Positions 22,280-33,582 of a DNA stretch of 64,000 nt are shown here, in pieces. The position numbers were made by a program, and so were the translations under genes. The DNA is from Dryas octopetala (Eukaryota > Streptophyta > Magnoliopsida > Rosales > Rosaceae). The DNA lies in assembly GCA_963921425.1 (NCBI GenBank), contig OY992833.1, positions 17,835,738 through 17,899,737 on the forward strand, read 5' to 3'. Numbering within the stretch: position 1 is the stretch's first letter; each line of letters begins with the position of its first letter. The notes under the pieces were generated by a model. That model was not told the DNA's origin. It was given only the letters and a program-made list of their open reading frames with translations, and searched no databases.

Positions 22280-22490
22280 TCTTTTTTTAAGACCAAATGA
22301 TGGGTAGACGATAACCCGAGAGGCTAATTAAGCAGGAAGAAATCTGGGATGAGTGACACCAGAAAGAAAACGTGGTATCTAATCAATATTTCACCTTCAA
22401 GTCAAGGGTGCCATGAATCAAATTCAGGGCCCCACTCCTTTTCGAAGTGATCTCCTAACCATTAAATCAATACCTTAAGATTTAAAACTA
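22280..22490 (-). mobile_element. Possible SINE
   Basis: On the minus strand: GGTTAGGAGATCAC (A-box-like), then CTGAATTTGATTCATGG (B-box-like), ending with GGTCTTAAAAAAA. The size of about 200 bp fits a tRNA-derived SINE. No target duplication was identified. Confidence 0.35.
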
Positions 22491-22609
22491 AAAGTTGTGG
22501 AATCTTGATTTCTTTTACTTTAATTAAACAAAAGAATAAGTAGACTTTAGAGGGGTAGTCAATATGTGAATCATTCAGCTCAAATGGGGTCTCCATGATT
22601 GAGATGATA

Positions 22610-22880
22610 AATATATGCACCCACTTCACATAAAAAGTAACCATAATGCATCCATCAACAGTCAGCAAAGAAAGGAGGCCAAGAATATATATTTTCCGGG
22701 AAGATATGTCTCCCAAAATAAATTTATATTCTTGATATCTTTCCCGGCCACCCCCCTTAAAACAATTTATCACACTCCTTCCAATCTATCTGCGCAATAT
22801 GGAAAGTTCTTTCTTTCATAGCAGTAGAAACACATGAAAGAAAGAACTGTTATTTGCAAACTTCTCAATCATACAAGGCT
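22610..22880 (+). repeat. Third copy of the X-block end, direct repeat of 26,291-26,560
   Basis: Bases 22,610-22,800 match 26,291-26,475. Bases 22,800-22,880 match 26,475-26,560 and, inverted, 15,350-15,430. This is the far end of an X block whose body is missing here, so the right arm was X-Y-X before a deletion. Confidence 0.8.
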
Positions 22881-23643
22881 CTAAACTGTATAAATATAGT
22901 TAATTCTATTACACTTATACAAGTTGCAACTTGGATGAGTTGGTTGTGCTTCCCATTTGTACAAGGTCTGGTGTTCAAACATTGATTTGTTCATTTTTCA
23001 CACAACTTGTTTTTTCAATTTTTTAGATATGGGATGGAGATGGCACGGGTGATGTCAGCAGCTGGGCGATGTCAGCGAGTGGATCATGCAACTGGGTGAG
23101 GGGCACAACTGGAATTATAACAAAAATAAAAGTGTGGATGCGTGATGTCAGTGATGTGCACATGTGCAGTAATTGGGAAGGGGCACAACTGAAATTATAA
23201 CAAAAATAAAAGTCAACAATAGCTATATATCCATTGACTAGGGGGTTTAGACAAAAATTTAAGTAAAATAGGTGGTTATGAATTAACTACAAAAATGGTT
23301 AGAGGTTATGAATTAACTAAAATAGAATTAGGGGGTTTATAATTATTTACTATAGTATTAATAACATAAATTTTTATTTTGACACATGTATTGGTTATCC
23401 CACGTGGCCATGTATCGGTTACACAAAATAATTTCTCCAATTACAGGGGCATAATTGCTTTAAAACCAATTGATTATTGCAACAAATTGGTTTTTATTAT
23501 ATTAATTATGGTTTTTTACTAATATACTTGTTATTTTATACTATAATCTAAAATAGAGAACTTAAAATTTAGGTATTAATTTAAAATATTAAAAAATATT
23601 AAATATTTGGTTCATTTTAAAGATATCATTGACATAATTTTAA

Positions 23644-23980
23644 GGGAGATTTAGAGTTCAGTCCATTTTAAGAATTTTTCTTAGACTAAAACCGGTAGTG
23701 ATTTAGGGTTTTTAATTAAGTCCTTTTATTTTTCTTCTTTGATGGCTTTATGTTAGGTTTTAACTCAAAACCCAAAATCTTGGAGTTAAAACCTAACATG
23801 CAGCCTCTACAAAGCCCACTCTACACTCTAGGAGGGGAATACCCTTCAAATAGGGAGAAATACCCTTCAAATTGGGGAATGACTTTATTATGAATTAAAA
23901 TGATTTTCTTATAAACTTTAAAACACTTCCGGTCTCCATCTAAAAATTGTTTTTCTAAAGGATTTAAGCCTAATTATCTC
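23644..23980. mobile_element. Mutator-type MITE, family M (duplicated insertion)
   Basis: Same element and same target duplication as 11,057-11,393: TAATTTTAA at 23635-23643 and 23981-23989. Inherited through the segmental duplication, not an independent event. Confidence 0.88.
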
Positions 23981-24464
23981 TAATTTTAATGGTATAATAT
24001 TTGAAATAAATAAATTTAAAAATTTTAATTTGTAAGAGAATATACGAAAATATAAAACACAGATAGCTATTGACTCATGCTATTTTAATAAGCTTGTATT
24101 GACATTGTGCATTGTACATGCTCTTATTGTTAAGGCAATTTTCTTAGATGGCAAAGCCCAAAATTCCGAAGCTAAACCATAACATAAACGTCGACAAAGC
24201 TCGACGAAAGATGCGAACGTTTGCAACTAAGTGGGAGAGGGAGAGAGAGAGAGAGAAGTCAGAAAAGAATCAGATTTTTTGGTGAGATTGAATAAGAAAC
24301 TTGGAAGTTAAGCCAATTCTTGCACATGTTGTCAATGACCAAATGCAAATTAATGGTTTTACTTTTTCATTGAGACTTTAACAGTGGTTCAGTATTGTAT
24401 ATTTGTTGCTAAATTTTAGCCATATGCGCATTAATGCTGTTTAAGTACTAGTGTACTACTGATC

Positions 24465-24659
24465 ATGAGATCTGAAAGCAGAAAAATGGTGACACTCAAT
24501 GATCCATTGCCTGTAAAGTCTCTTCTCAGATTCAAATGTGTCTCCAACCCTCAATTCTGTCACCACCACCGTAGTCTTGCCTCTAAAGGCATCATCTTGT
24601 GTCAAATTGTGGCAACAGCAACTTCGAATCCAGAGGAGGATAGAGTGCTTTGGGAATAG
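24465..24659 (+). pseudogene. Mini F-box fragment, right copy
   Basis: Twin of 10,422-10,616, with one residue difference seen near the end (DRVLWE against DRVFWE). The same two in-frame deletions show both happened before the duplication. It lies tail to tail with the F-box pseudogene at 24,925. Confidence 0.8.
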
Positions 24660-24924
24660 AAACTTCAAAAGTGAATCAACTTCTAATCTAAGCTAATTTG
24701 AAATGGGAGAAAAAAGAATGAGCTAACACAGCTCAGCAAGCAAATACATATACTTAGTAAGACATTCACAGAAAATATAAAAAGATGACAAAATGAGAAA
24801 TAACATTCCCAACAATAGCAATAGAAGTTAATTGATCAAGTTCACATGATCGAAACTGAAAAGAGGAGCAGAAAATGAGAAAACTCAGAACTAAAATCAC
24901 ATGCAAGTCTATGCAGAAAGACCA

Positions 24925-26081
24925 TTAGACACAAGCCAAAGTCTCCATATACTGATACCATTCATCTTGTAAATCAGTTTGAGTCAGAGTGCCTTTGGGA
25001 GTTAAGTCACAGAGTTTCTTAAAGGTCCTATCCTTCAGATTGTAAGAGACGACCTTACAAGGAATATGCACCAACAGAGATAAATCCTCTTCATTTTCCT
25101 CTCGAGCAACAGAGAGAACAACAAATCTATAAGAGTCCCAGTCACCAGGGTCACAAAAATAGTCCTCCATTATCTCAGGAAATAAGGATATTATCGGGTG
25201 AAGATCAACATGGTACTTTACAGACCAGGCAGAGTAGTCCATCCCCATCTCCAGCACAACAAATTCAGTAACATCAGGATGATAATTTTCAACACGATAC
25301 AAACGTCCATGGGACTTGCCAAATATATACTCTCCCCGTTCTTGTAACTTGGGGAGCTAGACACCACCACTCCAAAATGCTCTTCATCTATGTCATAATG
25401 TAAAAGCGTACCTGACGAGTTAATCCAATGAATTGCGCCATTGCAGTATACCCCATGAATTGATGGGATGATACCAAATGAATTAAGGAAAGTAGATTTG
25501 CCCAACCTCCAACTTCGAGTCTCAGACGAATATATCTCAACCTCCACTTGTAATCGCCGATCAGTGTTCCGAACGTAGATAACCTTGTAATGCAGGGATT
25601 TGGAAGGGTCAAAAGCCAAAGTAACACTCCAAATGTATGTGGATTTAATAGTAGCTGGAAGCGTCAATAATTTGTTGGTAGTGGGATTGACCACATAATA
25701 TTTGCGGGTTGTGTCTCTTTCACTGCAGGAACCGCACAGAAGCAAGCCATTGCAGGAGTCCAGGATTTCTATGCCTTCAGGGTCTTGGATAAAATTGAGT
25801 GGTTCTGGGGGACACCCACATGGGTTTTCATTGTTGGGAAGAGATATGCAGTAGAAATCAGGAATTGACATCTCGGAGAAGAAGCCGGAGATCTTGGGGT
25901 TTGGGTTTTGGAGGAGGGTGTGGCGGTCACAGAATTTGGGGTTGGTGATAAGAGAGAGCCAATGCTTGGAGACGCATTTGAAGCGGAGAAAATACCGAGC
26001 AGGCAACCACAGAAGGATTTGTGTAAGGAGGTCTTCGTTGTTGGCTACAGCTTCTGCTGAATTGGGACAGAGACTCTGCAT
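24925..26081 (-). pseudogene. F-box gene, inverted duplicate of 8,980, frameshifted
   Basis: From the ATG at 26,081 it follows the intact gene (MQSLCPNSAEAVANNEDLLT, an F-box with KCVSKHWLSLITNPKF, then the associated domain) until about 25,320. There one T of the TTTT in the intact copy's ATATTTTGGC is missing and the frame shifts. The remaining 125 codons (YRVENY onward, ending YMETLACV) are open in another frame to 24,925. Small in-frame differences also occur, and the end of the gene lacks a few codons. The N-terminal product would keep the F-box but lose the C-terminal third. Confidence 0.85.
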
Positions 26082-26765
26082 TTTGCCCTGGGGTTTTGTT
26101 TCAATGGGAGACCCAAGAAGAGGGTGTCAGACTCATACATATAGCAAGGAAAGACAGAGATCCGACCCACTACTCTGTCTTTGTTAACAATAAGCCCATG
26201 TTATTGCTCCATAAGGTAAAGTCAATTTCCATTCATAGAAAGAATTACTCAGTGCTCTATAATAAAAGACTACAAAAATTATCAAAGAAACCATAATGCA
26301 CCCACTTCACATTAAAAGTAACCATAATGCATCCATCAACAGTCAGCAAAGAAAGGAGGCCAAGAATATATATTTTCCGGGAAGATATATCTCCCAAAAT
26401 AAATTTATATTCTTGATATCTTTCCCACCTCCCTTAAAACAATTTATCACACTCCTTCCAATCTATCTGCAATATGGAAAGTTCTTTCTTCCAAAAGATT
26501 TCATAGCAGTCGAAACACATGAAAGAAAGAACTGTTATTTGTAACTTCTCAATCATACAAGGCTCTAAGTTAGTCTCAGTTAGACAGCAATTAAGACTAT
26601 TAAGTTATACTCCTCCATCTAAAGTTCTTATATAGCCAAATTTTTGTTTGCATAACTTACAACTTGGTTACAAGTATAAAATAGAAACACTAGCAAAATC
26701 ATCCTTATAAAGTTAAGGAAGAAGAGAGGGAGGAGATACCACATAAACACTGCTTTCATACGGTT

Positions 26766-27989
26766 TCATATGGAAGCAAGGGTCTCAATGTATTGATGCG
26801 CTTTAAACTTCATGTATTGTGCTGAAAATTCATTGAAAATGAAACCTTTTGGCAGATCACAGAGCTTCTTTGAGGTCTTAGCATTGACATTATACTGGAC
26901 CACACTCCCAGGTATTGTTAGCACAATGCTCAACTCCTCTTCTTTTCCTCTAAACAGGCTCACTGGAGAAAACACATAAGGCCTACTCGGTTTATGAGTA
27001 ACCATCTTCGGAAAGGCAGTTGCTAAAGCGTAAAAATCACCATGATACTTCACAAACCACCCGGACCTATCGTTCTGCATTTCGAAGACAGTGAACAGAG
27101 TAGTCCTAGGCCTGCAGGTCCCAACAAGATGCAAATGCCCATCTGACTCGCCAAAATAATCGAAAATCATTGGGTACGAACCCTGACCCTGAGGAAGTGG
27201 TGGCATTTGCAATTTTTCAAGGCAGTCAGCATCCAAATCAAAATAAGCCAAAGTGCTCTTCTTCTGATAGAACCAATAAATTGCACCATTCCAATAAACC
27301 CCATTGCCAAAGCCTACATCATATGGCACAATGAAAAGTCCCTTTGTGCTGGGTCTCCAAGACTGAGTCTCAGACGAGTAAATATCGATTTTGATCAGAT
27401 GATACAATTCTGACCCAGATGTTTCACTAACAAAAACTACTTTGTAATAAGGTGAACTTGAAGGATCAAATACCAAATTAACAGCCATCAACCTCATGCT
27501 TGATGGACTTCCGAGAACCCTTATTCTTTTGGACTCCCCAGAAGCAGAATTACAAACATAATAAGAAGTGAACTCAGGGGCATCCATGTGAGGCTTGGAA
27601 TAGCACAACAACCCATTACAGAAATGTTGAATTTCGATTTTGGGGATGCTAAGGAATTTTGGGTCTCTCCCAATTTGGCGATAACCTCCAAGGGAAACGA
27701 AGAAAAATTCAGGGTAGGGCTGTAGACGACCATTCAACAACAAACCCAAAAGAGGGTTTGGATTTCTTTTGGCGTAATTGATAGTAAATTGAGGATTAGA
27801 GATTATAGAGTACCATTGCTTTGAAACACACTTGAATCTGAGAATCGGCTTTGCTGGGAGGTGCATTAGGATCTCGATCAAGAGGTCTACTGAGCTGGCC
27901 ACTGCAGCAGCTGCACCGGAATATTCCTCTGTGGCTTTGCAGCTTCTTCTTCTTCTTCCACCTCCTCCTCTGCCTCTCTCAGGTGCCAT
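26766..27989 (-). CDS. F-box protein, intact, with Arg/Gly-rich N-terminus
   Basis: A single-exon gene of 407 codons plus stop. A short basic, Gly-rich leader ([16 protein letters not shown]) precedes the F-box at residues about 32-70 ([21 protein letters not shown] then [16 protein letters not shown]). The associated domain shows IQHFCNGLLCY, YYVCNSASGESKRI, FDPSSSPYYKVVFV, KIDIYSSETQSWRPS, GFGNGVYWNGAIYWF, YFGESDGHLHLVG and FEMQNDRSGWFVKYHGDF, ending YIETLASI. The expected role is substrate receptor of an SCF ubiquitin ligase; the target is unknown. Its inverted twin at 13,927 is frameshifted, so this is the functional copy of the X block. The two encode nearly the same protein, which points to a recent duplication. 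Confidence 0.93.
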   Translation of the reverse strand: MAPERGRGGGGRRRRSCKATEEYSGAAAAVASSVDLLIEILMHLPAKPILRFKCVSKQWYSIISNPQFTINYAKRNPNPLLGLLLNGRLQPYPEFFFVSLGGYRQIGRDPKFLSIPKIEIQHFCNGLLCYSKPHMDAPEFTSYYVCNSASGESKRIRVLGSPSSMRLMAVNLVFDPSSSPYYKVVFVSETSGSELYHLIKIDIYSSETQSWRPSTKGLFIVPYDVGFGNGVYWNGAIYWFYQKKSTLAYFDLDADCLEKLQMPPLPQGQGSYPMIFDYFGESDGHLHLVGTCRPRTTLFTVFEMQNDRSGWFVKYHGDFYALATAFPKMVTHKPSRPYVFSPVSLFRGKEEELSIVLTIPGSVVQYNVNAKTSKKLCDLPKGFIFNEFSAQYMKFKAHQYIETLASI

Positions 27990-28187
27990 ATTCTCAGTCT
28001 TCTGTACAGTCTCCGAGTTCAGCTGTTTGTCTCAGTGAGTTGGGTGGACACTTGTGAGTTGAGTTGTGAGTCACCAACTCTCACAATGGACACAATTTGC
28101 ATGACAAGTCACAACTCAGACACAGTCAACAAACATGTAGAAAGTAGAAACAATAATCAGAAGGTGAATACATGACATGTTCGTACA

Positions 28188-28832
28188 TAGGGCTGGGTCG
28201 GGTTGACCGAAAAACCGAGGCCGAGCCTGAAACTGGCCCAACCGATACCGAAAAAAACCGTACTGAAATAAAACCGTACCGGAAGTTCGGTTTGACTACC
28301 GAACCGGGAGGTTCGGACTCGGTCCCGGTTCTTATATCCTTAAACCGCCGGTAAACCGAACCGAACCGAATATATTTAACAAATCATTTACATAATTCAT
28401 TTTTATACATTTCTAATACATTTCTTATACATTTCTAATAAATAATTTATAATTTTATATAATACATTTCTATAATTTATATAAAACATATATAAATTTA
28501 TAAACCCCTATAATTTTAATTTATATGTTTTTTAATATATATATATAAATTAATTAAAAATACCCTAAATCATAATATTAATATATTATACTAAATTAGT
28601 GAATGGAGTCAAGGCCCAAAAATGGCCCAAAATGTGGCCCAAAACATGGCCCAACATGTGTTCGGTCTAGGCCCATAACCGAGCCGAGCCGACCGGATTC
28701 TTCGGTTGACCGAACATCGGTTTACCGGTTTTTCGGTCTCGGTCTCGGTTGCCGTGGAGGCTTACCGGAAGGGTTCGGTTCGGTCTTCGGTTTAGGGGTT
28801 TCGGTTCGGTTACCGATCCGAACCCACCCCTA
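28188..28832. mobile_element. Non-autonomous hAT element, 645 bp, with empty site in the other arm
   Basis: Ends TAGGGCTGGG and CCCACCCCTA form a 10-bp inverted repeat with one mismatch, flanked by a perfect 8-bp duplication TTCGTACA (28180-28187 and 28833-28840). The interior is made of subterminal CCGAACCG/CGGTTCGG-type motifs around an AT-rich core; no transposase. At 13,700-13,730 the paralogous arm has a single TTCGTACA and no insert. Confidence 0.93.
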
Positions 28833-30089
28833 TTCGTACATGTCTTGGCATCTTTTTCACTCTTTTTCTAGCCCCGGTCCTTTTTTTTTTGTTTTCTTTA
28901 CACTTATAGCCGTTTTTTCCGGTTTTTTGGCCCTTTACTTTTTTTATTATTATTATTTTTTCTCTTCTATGGTTTAGACTTTCGCTTGACTCAAATTTGG
29001 AAGCTAAATTTTACACTATAACTCTAAAACTAAGAATGGTAAATTTTACACTATAACTCTAAATTTTACCCATACTCATATCCGAATTTGTATTTCACCT
29101 CATTCTCACCTAATTCCCGAAATTACATGGGCCGTCTTGTTTTATTTGATTAACAATGAATTGATTATTAAACAAATTACATGAAATGTTTTGGTGTCTT
29201 CTCATTTAATAAATGTGTGTTAGATTGTTTGACTTTCTAGTTTCTAGCACTCAATTAAATGGGTTGTATTCGAATCAGCATGCATCATAATTTATTTCGC
29301 CGGTGCAAAAGACTTCTATGTCAGTCGAGAATAACGACTCTGTTATAAAAGAAAGCGGCAGACAAATTAATTTTACCGATATTCCCTAATAAGTGGCAAA
29401 AGGAGAGTCGATCTCTTATTGACTTAGAATAAAACTATTTGAACCATATGATTTGATGAATAAAATTATTAAAAACCTTTTCAATCAGTTTCCAAAAATG
29501 AGAAAATAATACTATAAATCAACATTCAATCTTAAAAATTAAAAGCTAAACTTATCATAATTCTAATTCATTACCCAACTCACTCTCAGTTAATCTCGAA
29601 ATCTTAGGTTTCATCCTTTGCATGTAACGAAAAAAAAAACTCTTTTTTTTTAGTTGGAACGAAAAAAACTCTTTAGATGATGCAATACGGGCCCTCAATA
29701 TTTTGTGTTGTGTTAACTATTAACCTCAGTCACAATTCACAAGATATATGCATTGACTTGCAGCTGCCACAATACACATCAATGTGAGCTTGACCATCGT
29801 GGAATAGGCATGTGTGTCAAGTTCTTTGTTTTCTTCTTCAATCCCTTTCCCAACAATCTGATTGATTTTTTTTTTTTTGTACAGACTAGAGAGAACTGGA
29901 GTAGTTTTCAAGTTTGTTTGAATTCTTTCTATCCAAAATCCTCCTTCGACTCCCCCACAATCCCTCTTCTCCTTCAAATTTGTATCCAAACTTCCAGCCC
30001 CCACTTCTCTACCACCCACACCCGCCACCGCGGAAGCCCTACCCACCCCCTAATTCCAACACCTTCCTCTCACTCTCACACACTGCAAC

Positions 30090-31280
30090 AACAATCCCAC
30101 TACTTCAGCTCCTCCTCCATATCTGACCTGTCTCGGTGCCCCACGTGTCAAGATTCTACAATCCTGTAATGGCTTGCTTCGATGTTTCTCTACCTAAGCG
30201 AAATTCTTCATGACCCCACTGTAAGAATGTAGAGTGTGTTATCTGACATTAGAAAAGTTTAGCATTGTATAAGTGCTTATAAGGATCTTGAGTCTCTCTT
30301 ATTGTCAATTAGATTTGGGTTAAATGCTCTAATCATGATATAATTAGAGTCAAGGTAACCAACATGTCTTAGGTCGAGTGACCACATATGCTCCACGTCA
30401 CCTACCACATTTCCTTTCACTAGATAATTGGTACCTTAGACCATACATTCGATTTAAATGGTACATTTTTTATGGTTTTAGATTCCATGTTTGCAATCCC
30501 ACCACCAAGCAGTTCATTTCCCAACCATTTTTTCGAGTTGGAGTGTCAAATGCTTGCTCTAAATCTGGCTTTCTATTCTTCCCGGCCATTCACCTCACGG
30601 TTCAAAATAGTGTGTACTTCAGAGGAAGCAGCAGCCGGGTGGCTTTCTTTGATTCTCACACCAAAACTTGGAACCCGTATCTTTCGATCCACCATCCACC
30701 ATATAATTGTTCTCTACCCTGCGTTTTGCAAGCGTGCACTTCATTGGTTCAGTGAGAAGGAGACTTCCCTTTACTTCAATGTGGACACGGAGTGCTTGAA
30801 CCTAATGCATGTGCCTCAGTTTCTTGACCGTGAAGAAAAAGTCCATTATTTCGGGGAGTCTAGAGGCCATGTGCATCTGATAGTAATGGCCACCAAATCT
30901 AATGCTGTGGAATTCAATGTGTTGGAGTTGGGAGGACGATTATGCTGCATGGTCTATTAGTTACCATTTCAATCTTCATGCCTTAAGAGTTGATTGAGTG
31001 ATGTGTATACGTCCTGGGATTCCCAGTAACTGGTTTCGGGCTCCAGTTCGGAGTGTCGTTCGAGCAGAAAGTGCTGATGTGTGTGTTTGGTATGGTTTTC
31101 TCCTACAATTTCAATGATGGGTCGCTGAAGAATCTTATGGATTTTGTCCCATGTCATAGACCTCACTTTTGTGATTATTGCGTATGGACGAGTGTCTTTC
31201 CATTCATACAGACTCTCTCCCCCATTTGTGCTGGAAAAGCTTGTGTATGTGGCTGTTCCAGTTCCAAAATATGACATGGA
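30090..31280 (+). pseudogene. Decayed F-box gene
   Basis: Pieces in different frames follow the F-box-associated domain in order: ILQSCNGLL near 30,150, FHVCNPTTKQF near 30,480, LHWFSEKETSLYFNVDTECL near 30,740, VHYFGESRGHVHLI near 30,840, FNVLEL near 30,915, YNFNDGSLKNLMDF near 31,110. No intact F-box is seen at the start, and several frame changes separate the parts. It is interrupted near 30,219-30,415 by an LTR-like remnant. It is a more distant relative than the duplicated copies. Confidence 0.75.
30219..30415 (+). mobile_element. Decayed LTR-like remnant, relative of 17,800-18,160
   Basis: Shares the order GTGCTTATAAG, then ATTGTCAATTAGATTTGGGTT, then CTCCACGTCACC with the fossil at 17,800-18,160. 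It is old and broken and lies inside the F-box pseudogene. Confidence 0.4.
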
Positions 31281-31902
31281 TCCTCTACTTGTCTACCAGT
31301 TCCAAAATAACCTGGTAGAGGATACAGGATCCAGTTCCAGTTCCTTTCTTTAGGTGAGTTTGGTTTATATTTTCTTAGTTTTTGGGTGTATTAGTTTCCC
31401 TCTCCTCTTCAAAGTGAGGTTCTACTGGAGGTGGGTGTATTAGTTTTCTCTAAATTTTGGCAAGGAAATAGGAAAAATTGCAAACTAAACTTCAGTATTT
31501 ATAACAAAAGCACCCAATATTTTCATGAGAAAATGAATATAGAGAAAACTCATGGTCTGGAGGTTGAGGTTGAGGTTGAGGTTGAGAAGGCTTGCCTTTA
31601 GTGATTTGGAACAAGAGAAGATGAAGAAGCTCGTCTGACTCGAAAACCGTTCTTTGCCTCTGGTTGTTTGGGTGTTAAAAAGAATAAATTTAAAGCTAGC
31701 TGACATGGCATGATGTAGATTGTAGGATTCTTGGACAGATGAGATTAAAAGCCTGGTATAGTCAGACACACTAATTACTCCTGCTAAAAATGGCCTAATT
31801 AACCTAGAGTTGATGTAAATCTGCTTCATCGTCTTGATATGATGATGGTTAGCTTTCTCTTGTCTTAAACCCCACCTGTTTAGAGTTCCATTTGCCCATT
31901 AT

Positions 31903-32148
31903 GGCCTGTTTGGCAATGCTTTTAGAAGATATTAAAAGTGTTTGCAGATAGGCTTTTAGCATAAACAACTGAAAGTGCTTTCTAATACTTTCTAGAGAAG
32001 CACTTGATAGGTGCTTACTTAGAAAGCATTTTCAAGTGTATTTACAATGAGCACTAGTATTTTTATTCTAAAAAAATAATAAATACACTTCCACCAAAAG
32101 CGTTATTGAGCAAAAGTACTTCTCACAAAAGCACTCCCAAACAAGCCC
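31903..32148. mobile_element. Tourist/Harbinger-like MITE, 246 bp
   Basis: Ends GGCCTGTTTGGCAATGCTTT and AAAGCACTCCCAAACAAGCCC form an imperfect inverted repeat of about 22 bases, a common plant MITE end. The interior is AT-rich with further self-complementarity. The 3-bp target duplication is unclear. Confidence 0.6.
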
Positions 32149-32378
32149 TAAAGTTTGGCATGTGGAGTTAAATTTGCCTATGATTTAAGATATTGTTCTT
32201 TTGGTTGGTGTCATGACTCATGAGGGATGTATTTCTGTCCCATTTCAATATGTGTGCAGAGATAAATAGATATAATATATACGGAGCCGATCAGGTGCGG
32301 ACGTTCGCACCGTGCTAACGCCGCATCTGACCGTTGGATCACGGTCGGTTGATCTAATCCAACGGTCTGAATCGGACT

Positions 32379-32379
32379 G

Positions 32380-32430
<51 letters not shown>
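32379..32430. repeat. TA then GA compound microsatellite
   Basis: About 12 TA units followed by about 14 GA units. Just upstream, 32,280-32,375 is GC-rich with an inverted pair CCGTTGGATC and GATCTAATCCAACGG. Confidence 0.85.
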
Positions 32431-32433
<3 letters not shown>

Positions 32434-32669
32434 CCAAGAATGCAGAGAAACCAATCTAGACAAAATATTATAAATGACAGAAGTTGGCTGTTGATTGTGC
32501 AGTAATCATAACTGAAAAATACAATGCAAATTCGCATAACATTACGTTCCATTGATTGACAAAGAGAAGAAAATACATTCCCATACCAGGAGAGGGAAAT
32601 CTGTGGTCCTGTAGAGAACCTTCTGTGACTTAGTCCTCCCACAGTTATTGCAAAACATCATCTTAGTGC

Positions 32670-33551
32670 TCACAGAAACTTCCGGTGTGGTCTGCCTGCA
32701 TCCTCATCTTGCATATGCTGTCATCATAGGAGACAAGATGTTAGGAAACTGATTTGTTAACTGCAAGACTGGAACAGCCACATTGTGTGTGTGCGTGTTC
32801 GCAAGCGGACAATTTCATCCGTGCAAATACTTGGGATAAATAAACAGATCAGTAACTAATCAAAGATATTTAGAAGTAATATAGAAACAAGGTAAAGTAC
32901 CTAATATTTAGATTAATCACATCTTGCAAAACCATAACTCTTACAATACTAATACTAATTTTAGTATCAGAATAAAATATGCATCAGACAACTTTAAAGC
33001 CTTACACCTATCCTTCTTTGTGATAAGTAAATTTAATATGAAAAATCATAAGGCTCTAACAATGAAAGACAAAAGGGAAAAAAATGAAAGAAAAAGGAGA
33101 GTAGAGAGCGGTGGGATTAACTTGTCTTAAAGAATAAGTACTAAAGAAAAAAGAGTTTTCAGAGAAAAACTAGTTACTGTTACCATTACGAATAAATAAA
33201 AGAAAAGTGCCTTGAATAGTTATATGAGGTTTAGAGGAAATATGCCATAAGAATGAATAGAACTAGGTTGGGAGAAGTGAAGTAGTTGGACGAGGGCACA
33301 ACCTTACAACAAAGAAATAAATCAGGTAATTGGGAAACTGATTACAAATGAACAGGTTCAAACAAAACAATACAAAGAAGTGCATTTCATGACATCAATG
33401 ATGCAAAGGGAAAAAAAATGTTTCACAAGACTCCAAACTAACAATAATTTTTTCTAACATAATACAGCAACTGAAAATGAAATCAAAAAAAGGAAAAACA
33501 ATGCAAAACAAGAAGCTAACAATGATATCATCTAAATCTCTGCTTCAAACA

Positions 33552-33582
<31 letters not shown>

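Larger units (their letters stand above)
22890..26292 (-). repeat. Duplicated block Y, right copy (inverted relative to 8,461-12,430)
   Basis: Reverse complement of the left Y block with the same order of parts. It lacks the 193-bp hAT-type insertion and most tandem-repeat units. Bases 23,190-23,643 and 23,990-24,464 contain only this homology. Confidence 0.9.
26475..29672 (-). repeat. Duplicated block X, right copy
   Basis: Reverse complement of 12,903-15,432, interrupted by the hAT element at 28,188-28,832. The flanking duplicated sequence (28,841-29,672) has no gene. Confidence 0.9.
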
